In this document: one piece after another, positions 23,839-37,237 of the stretch
Numbering within the stretch: the stretch's first letter is position 1
Layout: each line of letters opens with the position of its first letter
Origin: Megalobrama amblycephala
Taxonomy: Eukaryota; Chordata; Actinopteri; Cypriniformes; Xenocyprididae
DNA length: 64,000 nt
Direction of reading: 5' to 3'
NCBI RefSeq assembly: GCF_018812025.1
Contig: NC_063066.1
Location: 11,207,382 to 11,271,381, forward strand
Notes under the pieces: model-generated
Database searches by the model: none
What the model was told of the DNA's origin: nothing
Seen by the model: the letters and a program-made list of their open reading frames with translations, nothing else
Program-made: the position numbers and the translations under genes

Positions 23839-25045
23839 ACACTGGTATGCAGTATAGAACTGTCGTTAAATCACACTACCTACCATCCTCACTAATCTCA
23901 GCTGTTACTGAAAATAGGCAGACTTCATGGCAACAAGTATCTTGGCAAAGTGATGTGGACTGGTGAACTAAGTTAAAGACTTCAAATAGAGCTCTGGAGA
24001 CAGGTTCTCCTCTGATGAGCTGCAGTTGGTTTCTAATAAATCTCTCACTCTATGTTAGTGCAGCGTGCCTCTTATCACTGTATGCCAGGGCTGTCTCACC
24101 TCATAAACCACAGGCAGAGATACACTAAGCATTACCTTTAGCTGAGGATCAGTTCATTTCCACTGATCTCAAGAAAAAAAGAGAACATGTGTGATTTAAT
24201 TTGAATGTTATTGAAAAAAAGGGGACCATTAAAAATATTTGTGGGAAAAGCTGTTGGTAATGTTAGACTTGTCACAGTCAGGTTCTAATGAACTTTAGTC
24301 AATAAAGGAGGAAAATCATTTTAGTAACATACTGAATGGCTGTTGATTCCTGGGGGAAATTAGCATTGTTTCTTTGCTTATAATGGCTGCCAGGAGGATG
24401 CTAATTACAACTTAATGGTGGCCCCTTGCTTTTAACTTCTTTGAGAACTCATTACAATTAGCTATAGTCATTATAGACCTCATCTCTGCCTTATGATCTG
24501 CAGATGTAGTTTGCAGTGCAGCAGATCGTGTGTGTAGAAAGTGATGAATTTATGTCCCTTATAAGGTGTTACACACTAGCTGGTTATGTTCAGGAAGGGC
24601 TGACACCTCTAATTTGGCAGCTGTTCTCTGACCTCCTCACTTGCGTCACACTGGGATTTCCTATTGATTGTTCCTTGATGAATTAATATCATGCAAACTC
24701 AACTGAGACATTAGTTCCATACCAATATACTAGTTTAATGAAGCATTAACATGTTTTTGGACCACAAAATAAGACTATGCTACTGCTTCTTCCATGCTAA
24801 TTCATTCTTAATAATACATGTTATAGAGCCTGATGCCATTAGAGCATTTATGTTCCACACATAACATTTTATTTTGGAAACCTATATATGTGCTGTTATT
24901 TTAAGAGTCATTGACATGATGCTTACTTTTTGTCTTATTAATTTATTAAAAATACAAAAAAATGCAGCTTATACTGTACAATGGTGACGATGGAAAAAAA
25001 AAATGTCAGGACGATAATAAACATATTATTCATAAAATGTACAAA

Positions 25046-25087
<42 letters not shown>

Positions 25088-25922
25088 TATAGATTTTTTT
25101 ATCTCTTTCTCTAATATAATTTTTTAATTGTGTTTTATTTATTTTATCCTTATGAAATTGTACAGCACTTTGGTATACTATACTGATATAATTTGGTTTT
25201 TAAAGTGCTTTATAAATAAATTTTTTATTTGATTTAGATTTTTCAAAACCTTTGAAACCTTGAATACAAAGAGTACTAAGTTGTTCTAAGAAATTGACAC
25301 ATTTAAACTAGATCTTTAAAGGATGTCTTTCATCCTTTTGTGTCATTGACCCTTATCCCGGAAGCCACACTGATTTGAAATACATAACAGTAGTTTTCTC
25401 ATTTCTATTTTTCTTCTTCTTCAAAACCCTTTATCCAAATATAATTCTTTGTAATAGGTTCTAAGGTGCTACAGTTGAGCCAGTGAGGAACATTTATTTT
25501 TTAAGAGTTTTGCTGCAAGCTACACTAAAAGTGAAATAGAGACTGAAATTTCAACGTTATCATTGGAAGACCATTCGGCAACCCATCTGGTACTGTTCTA
25601 TTCTTGTGCCGGTCTCATTTGCCCAGGCAAATAAAACACCCAGATTGGCTAAATTGCTTCATTAACACCTGTTTTTTGCAGCATGACATCACTCTACATT
25701 TCACATGCCTATATAATGCTGTAAATTATGAAAAACAGATGTGTAAGACGTGTGCAAAGGTCTGCACTTTAATTTAAAAACGTCTTTCTGCTCTGAGTAA
25801 GTGCCTCTTGAGTATCTGTTGTATATTCAATAGCAGAACATCAAATGGCTGAACTGCATCCAGTAGTATAAAAAAGAAGAGTCTCATGGTTAACTTTAGT
25901 TGTTAGTTTGTAGAGATGTTTC
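23839..25922. other. Intergenic DNA without recognised gene
   Basis: No exon, RNA gene or clear transposon end was seen apart from the TA tract at 25050-25086. The part at 24000-24900 has less repeat character and several TAAT/ATTA homeodomain-type cores; it may include conserved non-coding DNA, but this cannot be judged from one sequence. Confidence 0.4.
25050..25086. repeat. (TA)n microsatellite
   Basis: An alternating TA tract of roughly 32 bases flanked by AT-rich DNA. Confidence 0.9.
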
Positions 25923-26140
25923 TTAAAGGGATTGTTTACCAAAAATGTCTATCATTTACTCACCCTCATGTCATTCAAACCTGTTTATTTTTTTCTTCTT
26001 CTTCTGCAGGACACAAAAGAAGATGCTTTGAATTGTTTTTGCCCATGCAGTGAAAGTCAGTCCTGTTCAAAACAACACTGGACCACAATGTTTGGAATAA
26101 CATGAGGGTGAGTAAATGATGACTATGACTATCCCTTTAC
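25923..26140. mobile_element. Short MITE of the GGGATAGTTCACCC family
   Basis: About 218 bp with ends TTAAAGGGATTGTTTACC and ATGACTATCCCTTTAC and inner inverted copies of TTTACTCACCCTCATG. Related in sequence to the ends of 34137-35041 and to 12632-12766. Confidence 0.75.
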
Positions 26141-26862
26141 TTTTCTTATGCCCTACCTTTTGTCAAATAGTCTGTTATATTTATTCCCTGCAAGAATGTG
26201 AAATGTTTGACATCTTTGAAGTGTATGCAGTAAAATTTTTATTTCATTTTATTAGCACACAACCATGAAAATAAGTGATTTCTTTAATCTAAGTCCAGTA
26301 AGATTGCCATTGATGTCGAATTTATTACAGTATCTCGTAATATAAAAGACTTTTATAAGAATTATACAGCACATTTTATTTAAAGTGAAAAAAAAAAGTA
26401 AGTGTCTCCAGTAAGTGCAATGGACATCAAAGCACAGATTGTAAAGACCTGGAAACTCATAGCGATAAATCCCCACAAAGTCCAACACCTCCTGCCAGCC
26501 TCCTCCACTTGGTGTCTCTTTGAGTAATTCAACAGACACTTATGTCTCCATTTCTGTTACCATGTATGGCCTCTGTGTACTCCTTTATGACAATGAATCC
26601 TTGGCATTTATTCATTCTGCTTACACATTGCAGGCATTTCAGAGCTCTAGGGCTTGTATCTGAGAAGTAAACACATAAAAAGGATGAGGGAGTGAGAGAG
26701 ACTGACATAGACCATCAGGATTTGGTGTCGAATGGGTCTTATTTCAGTATGGGCGGACAGCCAGGATAACAGACGGTCATATGATGACAGCAGCAAGTAA
26801 TTTGCACTAATAAACAATGCCAGTCCTGTTTCACAAAGGCAAAATATTCTATTAACTTAACC

Positions 26863-29182
26863 TTAAAGTACCCCTATTATGCTATTTTAAAGGTTCCTAA
26901 TTTTGTTTTGGAGGTCTCCTACAATAGGATTACATGCATCAAAGGTCAAAAAACTGTTTAATTAGATTGCACATCACCTCATTTCTCAAAGATTCTGAAC
27001 GGTTAGTTCGAAGATTCAGTCTCACTAAACCCCTCCTTTCCGTGAGCTTACTCTGCTCTGATTGGTTAGATGGACCAGTCTGTTGTGATTGGTCTACCAC
27101 ATACCACGCGTGTCAGAAATAGGGCTGCCCTATTTGAAGTCCAAATGTTCGCTTATCATTAAGCGATGCCAAATATGGCTTATCATTTGAAACATGTAAG
27201 TAGTAGCCTAACGTTAGCCACTTTACATGGCTGCACGCTCTAACATTAACCTAGATAAATGTGTGCTATTATTTGGCAAATTCAAAAACAAATACAATTG
27301 CAAGGAAAAGTATGTGAACCACTTGCAGAATCTGTGAAAATGTGAATAATTTCAACAAAATAAGAGAGATCATACAAAATGCATGTTATTTTTTGTTTAG
27401 TACTGTCCTGAGTAAGATATTTTACATAAAAGATGTTTATATATATCCACAAGTCGAAAAAATAGCTGAATTTATTAAAATGACCCAGTTCAAAAGTATT
27501 TGAACCCTTGATTCTTAATACTGTGTGTGGTTACCTGGATAATCTATGACTGTTTTTTTGTTTTGTAATGGTTGTTCATGAGTCCTTTGTTTGTCCTGAG
27601 CAGTTAAACTGAGCTCTGTTCTTCAGAAAAGTCATTCAGGTCCTGGAGATTCTTCAGTTTTCAAGCATTTTAACATATTTGAACCCTTTCCAGCAGTGAT
27701 TGTATGATTTTGAGATCCATCTTTTCACACTCAAACACAACTATTAAAAAAGGTTCAAACATTTACTGATGCTCCAGAAGGAAACACGATACATTAAGTG
27801 TTGGGGGGTGAAAACTTTTGAACAGGATGAAGATGTCCAAATTTTTCTTATTTTCTTTAAAATCAATGTTTTTCATTTATTACTGCCCTTCGGAAGCAAC
27901 AGAAGATACTTGCATGTTTCCCAGAAGAAAAATTAAGTACAGTTTACCTTGATATTCAAATTCAAAAGTTTTTTATAAATCATGTGTCCTTCTGGAGCAT
28001 CAGTGAATGTTTGAACCCTCAGTTGTCCACAGTATGATAAAATGGATCTCAAAATCATACAGTCAGTGCTGGAAAGGGTTCAAATATGCAAAAAATGCTT
28101 GAAAACTGAAGAATCTACAGGACCTGGAGGATTTTTCTGAAGAACAGAGCTCAGTTTAACTGTTTAGGACAAAACAAGGGACTCAAGATCAACCATCACA
28201 AAACAAAACAAAAAAAAAAACAGTCAGAGATCATCCTGGTAACTACATATTAAGAATCAATGGTTCACATAATTTTGAACGGGGTCATCATTTGAATAAA
28301 TTCAAATTTTTTTTTTTTGGTCTTGTGGACAATATATAAACATCCTTTATGTAAAATATCTTACACAGGACAGTACTAAATAAAAAGTAACATTCATTCT
28401 GTATGATCTCTCTTATTTTGTTAAAATTATTCACATTATCACATTTCACATTTGCAACTGTATTCTCTGATTATGTCATCCGAAACATGCATTTCTCTCT
28501 ATAGGAGAAATCTATAGAGGAGAATCTCTCTAAAGGTTTACAGTAACAGATGCGCCTGTTAATGTGTTATTCGTAGTGACCCATGATAGATTTATTCCAT
28601 GTGTTTCCTAGAATGGCCAGTTTGCGTGATCAGCAACATACAGTAGCATTGGTGTTACATAACATTCAGTGGTACCTGCCACAAACTAAAATATTACAGA
28701 TTTGTAAATACGTTTATTTGATATTTATTAAAAAATAAACCACAAGATTTTGTGTTACAAATACATCAGTATAGTTGCTAATCTCATCTGTCAGTCACTA
28801 TGGAGGTGCCATAATGCCATTATCACATTATGCAAGATGCTCCGCAGCAATATCAGTGGCGCATGATGCAATCAATCGGCACGTCACAAGTTTTAGCCAC
28901 TAAACCGGATGTGCCAATAAGCACAGCGGCATGTGGCAATGACTTCTGTGCGTAAGATGCTATGTCACTTAATGTTAATACTCCTACTGAACAATCGTCA
29001 ACAACAGTGTTTGAGGGTGCTTCACAGTCGACATTGTTCACAGACAGGCAATGAAGACCATAGGCTGGAATTATGCAAATTTGTTACATAGATATGTAAC
29101 AGACCTTTTACATTCACAAATAGTTATTATACATGGCATGAAAGGTAATATTCAAAAAAAGCATAATATGGGGCACTTCAAG
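26863..29182. mobile_element. TTAA-type MITE carrying a nested fold-back element
   Basis: Outer ends TTAAAGTACCCCTATTATGC and GCATAATATGGGGCACTTCA are inverted and of the same family as 16867-17485. The 5' part includes a CTCTGATTGGTTAGATGGAC block shared with that copy. A 1.17-kb palindromic element (27295-28460) is inserted inside, which accounts for much of the excess length over the 0.62-kb relative. Confidence 0.75.
27295..28460. mobile_element. Tc1/mariner-like fold-back (long hairpin) element
   Basis: Two arms of about 540 bp are inverted copies: 27295 to about 27835 and about 27915 to 28460. Examples are TCCTGAGTAAGATATTTTAC with its inverted partner at about 28355-28375, and TTAAACTGAGCTCTGTTCTT with its partner at about 28140-28160. 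TA dinucleotides flank both ends (27293-27294 and 28461-28462), and CAATTGCAA/TTGCAACTG form the termini, as in Tc1-type insertions. No transposase. Confidence 0.8.
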
Positions 29183-32124
29183 GTAATATCCTGATATTGA
29201 CAGTCCGGGGCTTTATCTAAAATGGAAACAAAAGGCTTAACAAGATAACCAAGTATGTTTCATCATGCATGGCATTGATTTAATTTGTTAAATGTCTAAG
29301 CATAATAATAAGATCAAAAATGAGAGAAAATTAATGAAAGAGAGGCAAAAGATCATTAGTAATTTAAATATGCAGTTTGCAATGCATATCATTCATATGA
29401 TTGAAGAGCAAACCAGAGTAGATTTAGAACCTTGTGATGATTTGGATCTAAATATATTTGCTCTTTTCATCTTTCAGTAAAAGCAGTGTCTTAGCTTTGG
29501 ATTTCTGTGAAATGTGGAGTGCAGTTTGTGAAGCAGGTCTTTGTGCTGCAAGTCAATAGGGACAGGAAATTAGTCAGTCTTTGAAGAACTTTGAAAACCT
29601 TGAACAAAAAAGGGATAAATTTAATGTAAGTCATTCATTATTAACCCCCAGATGGAAGCCTTATTGATTATCCCTTTTGACAAACAAATCCTCCATTATA
29701 GATTTTATATGCAGAATCCAGTTAAAACCAGATCACTCTCCCATCTGCCTCTTTTATTAATTAGAGCAAACCTCATTTAGTGCTCAAGATAATGCAAGAT
29801 CGTTTAAAAAAGCTTAATGTAAACTAATAACCATCATCAACCACGTTTTGCACTCACAAAGCAACAACAATTAGTGCATCACTATAAAAAAATATTTTCA
29901 CAGACCTGTTTTTTGAACAAACAGTGCCCTATCTTTTTTGATACTCCAAAACTTGAGCTTTTAAACCCCATTCTCATATATAAACCATATTACTTTAATG
30001 TCATTTCTTCATAACCATGGATATTAGCACACAGCGTCAATTAAAAATGCATAGATGCATGGCAGGACTGCGAGTCGCAGCTGGTCGACCGTAGTGTTAA
30101 AATCACACTGCGGACCCTGTGTTCTGGAGGGAGAAAATGAGACACTGGATTACACTAATGGCAAAATCATTAAGCACAAGAGGGACCCTCGGCTCTTACT
30201 TTGTGAAAATGGCTCCTGTGAGTGACTCCATAATCTCTCCTCTGAGTGCTTTTGTGGTGTCTCATTTCAGCTCCCCTGAGGTCGTTTGTGTGGCTTGTTT
30301 TTGTGTTTCATACTGCATATGCACCAGCGTTAGTCTTCATGTGTGTTCGTCATGCTGCTGATAGCTAGTGTTTATGTTGTACTCCACTGATGTCTCCCAC
30401 TCCTCATGTTCAGACCATTACGGCACTATTACAGTGCAATAGTTCTTTGTTCTGCACGTCCATGATGACGGCTGTGGCATGCTGCTGTCGGATTTCGAGG
30501 TTTCTATAATATGCTATAAGCTAATAGCAAAAAATGGCAGATGTATCATACGTGGGAAAGGAACACCGCATGTGGCTGTAGGCTGTTTGTTTGACTAGTA
30601 TTTTTCAGATATTTTTCTTGGACTTGGAGGCTGAATAAAACCATGCTCTGATGCTGTGCTGTTTTAACCCCAAGGGCAGGAGAATGACTTTATTGGGGTG
30701 GCCCTTGAAAGTCTCTCAGAGACCAGTGTTTTTAGACTGTGTGGTGCCATGGTCAGTGTCCTACTCCTTTGCTGGAGAAAACCTGCTCTTCACAGTCAGT
30801 TTTGCCTCTCTTCTGTGTATCTTTTCAGCAGGATCGTGCACTTTTCCACCCACAACATGATTCCATTATCTAGGAAGCTTGTAAAGAGCTGAGATACTGC
30901 AGAGAAGGAGATTTGGCCCGTAACGTGAGCATGTGGAATCCAGAGAAAGACATCATGTTCCAAATCGTATATTGACAGAGAAACCGTATGTGTGCCTGGC
31001 AGACGTTTTGAGACTTTTTAAGGGCTGCCAATTGATGCAACACTTTTATTTGTAGTGGAAAGCCGAGCATGATTTAATAACTGAGACGTGCTGCCTATAG
31101 CTCAGCCGAGGCTCAAGTGTAATTTAGGTAAATGATCAGATCAGTTTGGAGAGCACTTGTGAATAACAACCAGAGAGGCTCTTGTTCAGTAGTTCTAAAT
31201 CATATGTAATAACCAGGCCGTTCTTAAGCTGGTTAAAGTCTCGTGTCCTTATAAAACCTTCTCACAGTGGGATAGAGTTTGATTTACTGGTAAGAGGGTC
31301 AAAGAATTAGTTGTTCAGGCTGGCTGCATGTTTGTTTGAGGCTGCTGATGTTAGGCGAGGTTGTGTTGAGATGTGGTTTTCCGTTGTTTTCTCCTCACAC
31401 GTAGACTAGTTTAATGTCACAGGCACAATGTTTTTCCAAGAGGTAAATCTCTGGAAAACACATCCACTGATCCTTTGTAACTTCTAATGTTACTGCTAAT
31501 GTTTTCAAATGGTTCTTGCAGGCTGTAAATCATTAAAAAATAAAAATAAAAAAAATAACACTGGTATTGATTTGTGTTCATATCTGTTGTTCTGTCACTG
31601 TTTCAGTTAATTTTTGTCATCCCAATGTGCTTTTTTAATGTCTTTTTTATCCTGTAGTTTTGGAAATGTATACAAATATAAATTCTAAATATAAAAATTA
31701 TAAAATAAATGTATAAAAATTAAAATACTAATTAGTCATATTATTTAATCATTAATTTTCTCTACTAGAGATCTCTAGACGCAACAAAATTAAATGGTCA
31801 TCAAACTTTTTGCATAAATTTTGCTAAAGATTTCTGCTTCTCAAATTTTTTCTCCTGAGGAAAAAAAAAAGCCCAGCAACAACACTTAAGAAAAAAAATC
31901 AAAAATTAAAATACTGTATGACAACAAATTCCTCATTTGTACCTTTTTTATTCATCCGAATGAGTTTGAGAGACAACTGAGATAATCAATGTATAACCAA
32001 AATCTCTAATAATTCTTATGACCTTTGAAAGAGCACACTCAATAACAATACCATTTTCCTCTGGAATGGTATATCCGTTTCGCTTTGCACTATTCTAAAT
32101 TACATACTGGTTTAAAATCCCCTC

Positions 32125-32156
<32 letters not shown>

Positions 32157-34136
32157 GTTCTTTCGTTCATTTGTTCATTCTTTCTTTCTTGATTGCCCAT
32201 TTTACAAGATATTTATCACTGTGACATGGCTTACGTGCTTAGCATTGGATATGATTAAAACATAATACGTTTAGTGTAGTACAGTATTGGGATTGCAAGG
32301 TATTAGGTTGCCTGAATTTAACTTTTATCCTTTTATATTTATCATACACATTCATTTAACAATTTCTTGATGTACTTTTTCACCTTCACTAATGGAGTTG
32401 ATGATGAAAACCTTCCTGTATTTTGCTCTTTGGTGCCTCCATTTATTTGTAATTTCATTGAATCTATTATGTTCTTTTCTAAATGTCACAGCAGGCATAT
32501 TAACCAATCAATCAAGGGAACATTTACCACTGTAACGTCATGAATCATTGGCCCAGTGTACAGCCTCACTCTTCCTATATGGTTCTGTGTGGCCAAACAC
32601 CTACACATTTCTTTGCCATGTAATTTACTGTATCCTTGCTGCACTGTTCACAGGCATATGAGGTGAATGAGAATGAATTCTAAAGGAATCTGATATAGTA
32701 ATAAACCTCTGCTCAGAATGGAAACATTTTACAATATCACAGTCTATTCCAATCACATGCTGCAGGGGCTCGTTCCCATACTGAAATAGACATGGCTGAG
32801 TTGCAGCTACGCATGCAAAGGGTGAAGTTATTCTTAAGGGGATGTTTTCCATGCAGCGCAGATGGACACAAATCATACTCATGGTGATTCACTGATTGAT
32901 TTACTCTTGAATGCTGAGGGAAATGCCTTCTGATGGCCTAAGGTATAAAGAGAAGACGGCTAATAAGCATTGAATCTAATACTTTAACAAATTCATACTA
33001 TATAAGCACTCATGGACTGGCTGAATAATGCTATTTATATGTAGCCTTGCTTAGTAAACACTTTGGAAGCATTTTGGATCCTATGCAAACCCTAAAGCTG
33101 TTTTTCATGCTGTAATGGCTGTAATTTGCTTTGTTGTTTCAGAAACATACTAGGAATTCATTTGAGTGCTTTGCGCCTTTCCTCCAAACATTGAAAAAAA
33201 GATCTGTCACATCCAGGCATACATTAAATACATCATTTATTACAGAATGCAAATGGCATGACACTTGTATTTCATAAATACCACCAATATAGACAAATAT
33301 AGTTGAACATACTTCAATGTAGTTCAACAAAACAGTGATAAATCTTGTGCGAAAGTAGCTCAAAGGAATCTAGGTAAACATCAAACTGGAACAACATTAT
33401 ATATAGTACACATGCAATGAATTAAGCTTTCCTGAAAGGGTTGTGGAGTGGGAAGTATGGTTTGAACTTTTGCCTACTGCAGTGTTCATTTGCATTATGA
33501 TTTTGAAATCTGCTCTTATCATTAAGGCAATATTCAGGGCATTTTTAATCACATCTTCATGCATCAGTAAGAGGCTGTCCACACTGTGTCTGTACTTACA
33601 AATGTGACAGTTAATCTCCTTATAGGCAAAATGTCTGTTTCAACTGTGGAGCAGAACATTTTAAAACCAAGTGCCTATGAAATAAAGTCCTGCAAAAATT
33701 GCTTGTTCCCTTTTTAGCTGTACAGACTCAGATGATAGACTAAAATGTGTGGCAAGTAATGTATGACACTGGAAATTTATACTGGGATCTATTTGCATTA
33801 ATGCAGCATTATGCAAAGGAAACATTTTTGTTTCAAATGTCACTGTAGAAATTCACTATTCGCAGCTATGTTTGTAATTTATTATATTTTTATTAATAGA
33901 ACTAAAGGTCTCTATTAATAGGGATTACCAAGATAAAATAAGTAATGTTTGGCTGGTCATGTGATCACAACATGGTGGCCACCTTGACTATCTATATGTA
34001 CAATAAAATGGCTTTTTCTTGGTGATATGATTGGGCCTTACAAATTTGAACAGACTTGTTAAACTTTCAATGGCAAAATTACTTAGTGTAAATTAAATGC
34101 TAAAGGTGACATCAATATGATGTATGTAGCGTGACA
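29183..34136. other. Intergenic DNA without recognised gene
   Basis: No exon was recognised; ORFs of 60-85 codons scattered here lack domains. A TTTC-rich microsatellite lies at about 32124-32190. The stretch 29590-29860 is low in recognisable repeats and has several ATTA motifs. Confidence 0.4.
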
Positions 34137-35041
34137 TTAAAGGGATAGTTCACCCAGAAATGAAAATTATCCCATGATTTCTTCACCTTAAACTATCCTA
34201 GGTACTAGGTTCAGATCAAAACAATCGGATATATATTTAAAAAATATCCTGGCTCTTCCAAGCTTTATAATGATAGTCAATGGGACTATCCCCAAAAAAA
34301 TGAGCATCCATCCATCATAAGAACAATCCATACGGCTCCAGGGGGTTCATAAAGGCCTTCTAATGCAAAGCAATGGGTTTTTGTAAGAAAAAATATCCAT
34401 GTTTAAAAATTTTTAAACCAAAATAACTAGCTTCCGGCAGATGCCTGTACACATACTGCGCAAGTCGACTTGTGCCACAAGAGTAGGAGTATCATAGGAG
34501 TATCGTAAGCTTGGACGCCTCCCGTGGTTCAAACAAATAGGGCTGGGCAACAAACTCCCAAGCTCCTCTTCTCTTATATCGAAATCCTCCAGCATTTCTT
34601 TCTAAAATTTCTCGTTTTAGACTTCTAATTCATGACCAGTGTTTTGTTTTGCTCTATTCCTCTGCTCTTCCGCATTCGCTATTGCATCAGGTCAGAGGTT
34701 ACTCTTCCACCGCAAATCAATGCGAAGCTAGTTATTATAGTAAATAAAGTTTAATATATGGATATTTTGCTTACAAAAACCCATCGCTTCGCTTCAGAAG
34801 GGCTTTGTTAACCACCTGCAGCCGTATGGATTATTTTTATGATGGATGGATGCATTTTTTTGGGCTTCAAAATTTTGCCCCCCATTCACTACCATTATAA
34901 AGCTTTGAAGAGCCAGGATATTTTCAAATATATCTCCGATTGTGTTTGTTTGAAAGAAGATAGCCATATACACCTAAGATGGCTTGAGGGTGAGTAAATC
35001 ATGGGATAATTTTTTATCATTTAAAAAAAATATCCCTTTAA
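34137..35041. mobile_element. TTAA-flanked fold-back element
   Basis: About 905 bp bounded by TTAAAGGGATAGTTCACCC and AATATCCCTTTAA. The arms are long imperfect inverted repeats: CTTTATAATGATAGTCAATG near 34263 against CACTACCATTATAAAGC near 34888, and GGGTTTTTGTAAG near 34377 against CTTACAAAAACCC near 34770. A unique centre lies at about 34430-34740. TTAA at both ends. No coding capacity. Confidence 0.8.
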
Positions 35042-36220
35042 CTCCAGAGCATTGTTTAATCACTAAGAAGAAGGTGCAGTTCATGACAGGATGCATGCCA
35101 ATTAACTGTGAACCATGTCTAATCTAAAGACATTTCTGAATGTAAACACTTCACTCAACAGGTTAACCGTGTCCACAGAGAAGGAAATATAAATATAGAG
35201 TTCTAACACAACAGTAAATCGCATTGCCACAATTACAGATTGCACAAATATTTCATTTAGCACAAGATGGTACAGGTCAGAGCTTCACACAGGAGGTTAC
35301 TGTGAGCGACATGCAGAGAAAAACCTTCCCAGAAGGGTGCAGTGTTAACAAATCTGTACAAGTGGTCGCATTCATTTTCACATCCTGAAAAAGGACATGC
35401 ATGCTCTCGCTGCTAGTGCACTGTTTACAGAGACACTGCATTATTATAATCTCTATGGTCTTTTAAATATTTACATAGACACTGACAATTTTTGAATTAT
35501 GTTTCAAATGTCAAAACTTGGACAGATTTACAAAGCACCCTTTTAAGAAGCTATAGTTTTAAACTGCACTTTGATGTAATGCTTCCATGAAACAGAAATA
35601 TTGTTTTATCACTACATTTTATCCATTAAAAGTAAACATAGAAATGTCTAAAATCCTCAAAGTGCACACAAAAATTGATAAGGACCACATAAAAGCCACA
35701 ACTGATCTGAAGAGATTTCTTAAAGATCAAAGTTTATGTTCACAGTTTTTGACAGCATAAGCAGGCTGCACAGTAACAGAGAGCCCTAAATTAATAGTTC
35801 ACCAACACAGACAAGTATTGAAACTGTTTAGCACTTATGCAGTTTATGTTATGCATGGAACATTAGATTAAATGCCTAGGTAAGAAATATGAGTGAGGAA
35901 CATGGAAATTGCTTTACACTGCATGCATTAGCTGAGCCTGACAGGAAACTTGATGCTTCTTAATTTATTTGTCTTTCTACATAATGTTTTTTTGAGAGGG
36001 AGTCACATAATGGCGTTGATAAACACTAAATCTCAGGGATTTACACACAGGCCTGTTGGACTTTGCTCAATTGTACTGGAAAATATTAAGAACATTCCCA
36101 TGGTGAATAGAGGATTTGGCAGCATTCAGACTACCGAGAGACCTGAAATGCAATATTGGATATCGCAGATCAAAATCAGCGCCAGAGAAGTTCTGTTATC
36201 AGACCAAGACATTTTTTTTG
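35042..36220. other. Intergenic DNA 3' of adrb2
   Basis: No gene was recognised. A possible reverse-strand poly-A hexamer (TTTATT on the + strand) lies near 35964, over 1.2 kb beyond the adrb2 stop. It cannot be assigned to adrb2 with confidence. Confidence 0.35.
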
Positions 36221-36494
36221 GGTAACACTTTACAGTAAGGTTCATTTGTTAACATTAGTTAATGTATTATCTAACATGAACTAACCATGAGCAATACATC
36301 TGTTTGTTAATAAAAATACTGCAGATTATTGTTTGTTCATGTTAGTTCACAGTGCATTAACTAAGGTTAACAATACAACTCTTGATTTTAATAATGTATT
36401 TGAAATTAACATTAACAAAGATTAATAAATGCTGTAAAAGTGCAGTTCATTATTAGTTAATGTTAACTAATGAACCTTAATGTAAAGTGTTACC
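36221..36494. mobile_element. MITE with GGTAACACTTTACA termini
   Basis: 274 bp, ends GGTAACACTTTACAGTAAGG and TTAATGTAAAGTGTTACC inverted, with inner inverted copies of TTAACATTAGTTAATG. A widespread fish repeat type. It lies about 740 bp past the adrb2 stop, possibly within its 3' UTR. Confidence 0.8.
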
Positions 36495-37237
36495 ATTTTT
36501 GTTATGCTGTAAAAATGTGGTATTGTGCATTAACATAAATTGTTTATATTCATTGACTTCCATTCTAAGGATGTTCAGCATAAACAATCACATGACTGAA
36601 AGGCTGAATGGTTTCATTTAGCATAAACAATCGGGTATGACCATGTGGTTTCTCTTCCTTTTTTTGTTATTGTGGTAAGGGGTGTTGTTTCTGTGCTGAG
36701 TTGGGTGAATTTTAACAGACATTTTATAGTTTCAAATTTTATAGAATCCAATTTTAAACAAGTAACAAGTAAACAATATGTCAAAGAGGCAACACCTGTT
36801 TAACCTGTTAATCTAATGAAAGCAAATCATTCTTTGAAACTGCAGCTCTGTTCCTCAATTTATGCAAGATGACAGAAACATGACTCAAGAAGGAAGTTCC
36901 TTTAGTGAACAACCACAAAGTGTCTTTTATCATGACTGTCATAGATGTCCAGTAATTTTCTTTTTAAAATGAATTGAGAAGCATTTATAACTTTGTTTGT
37001 TTGTTTGTTTGTTTTGTGTGTGCTAACCTTTTTGATCGAGATCATGGTGAAATGAATCGACAGAGAAAGTGAATCTAGAGGAGAAAACAACGAGGTAGCT
37101 GAGGAAAACAAACTTTTAAATATGTCCCTTTTTCCATCACACACCCACCATTGGCCACTTACCAGAGGAGGCGTAACCTGTCCTTATGTGACATATTGAG
37201 AAGTCACAGTGGAATGAGTCAGGACTCGCAAGGTGAT

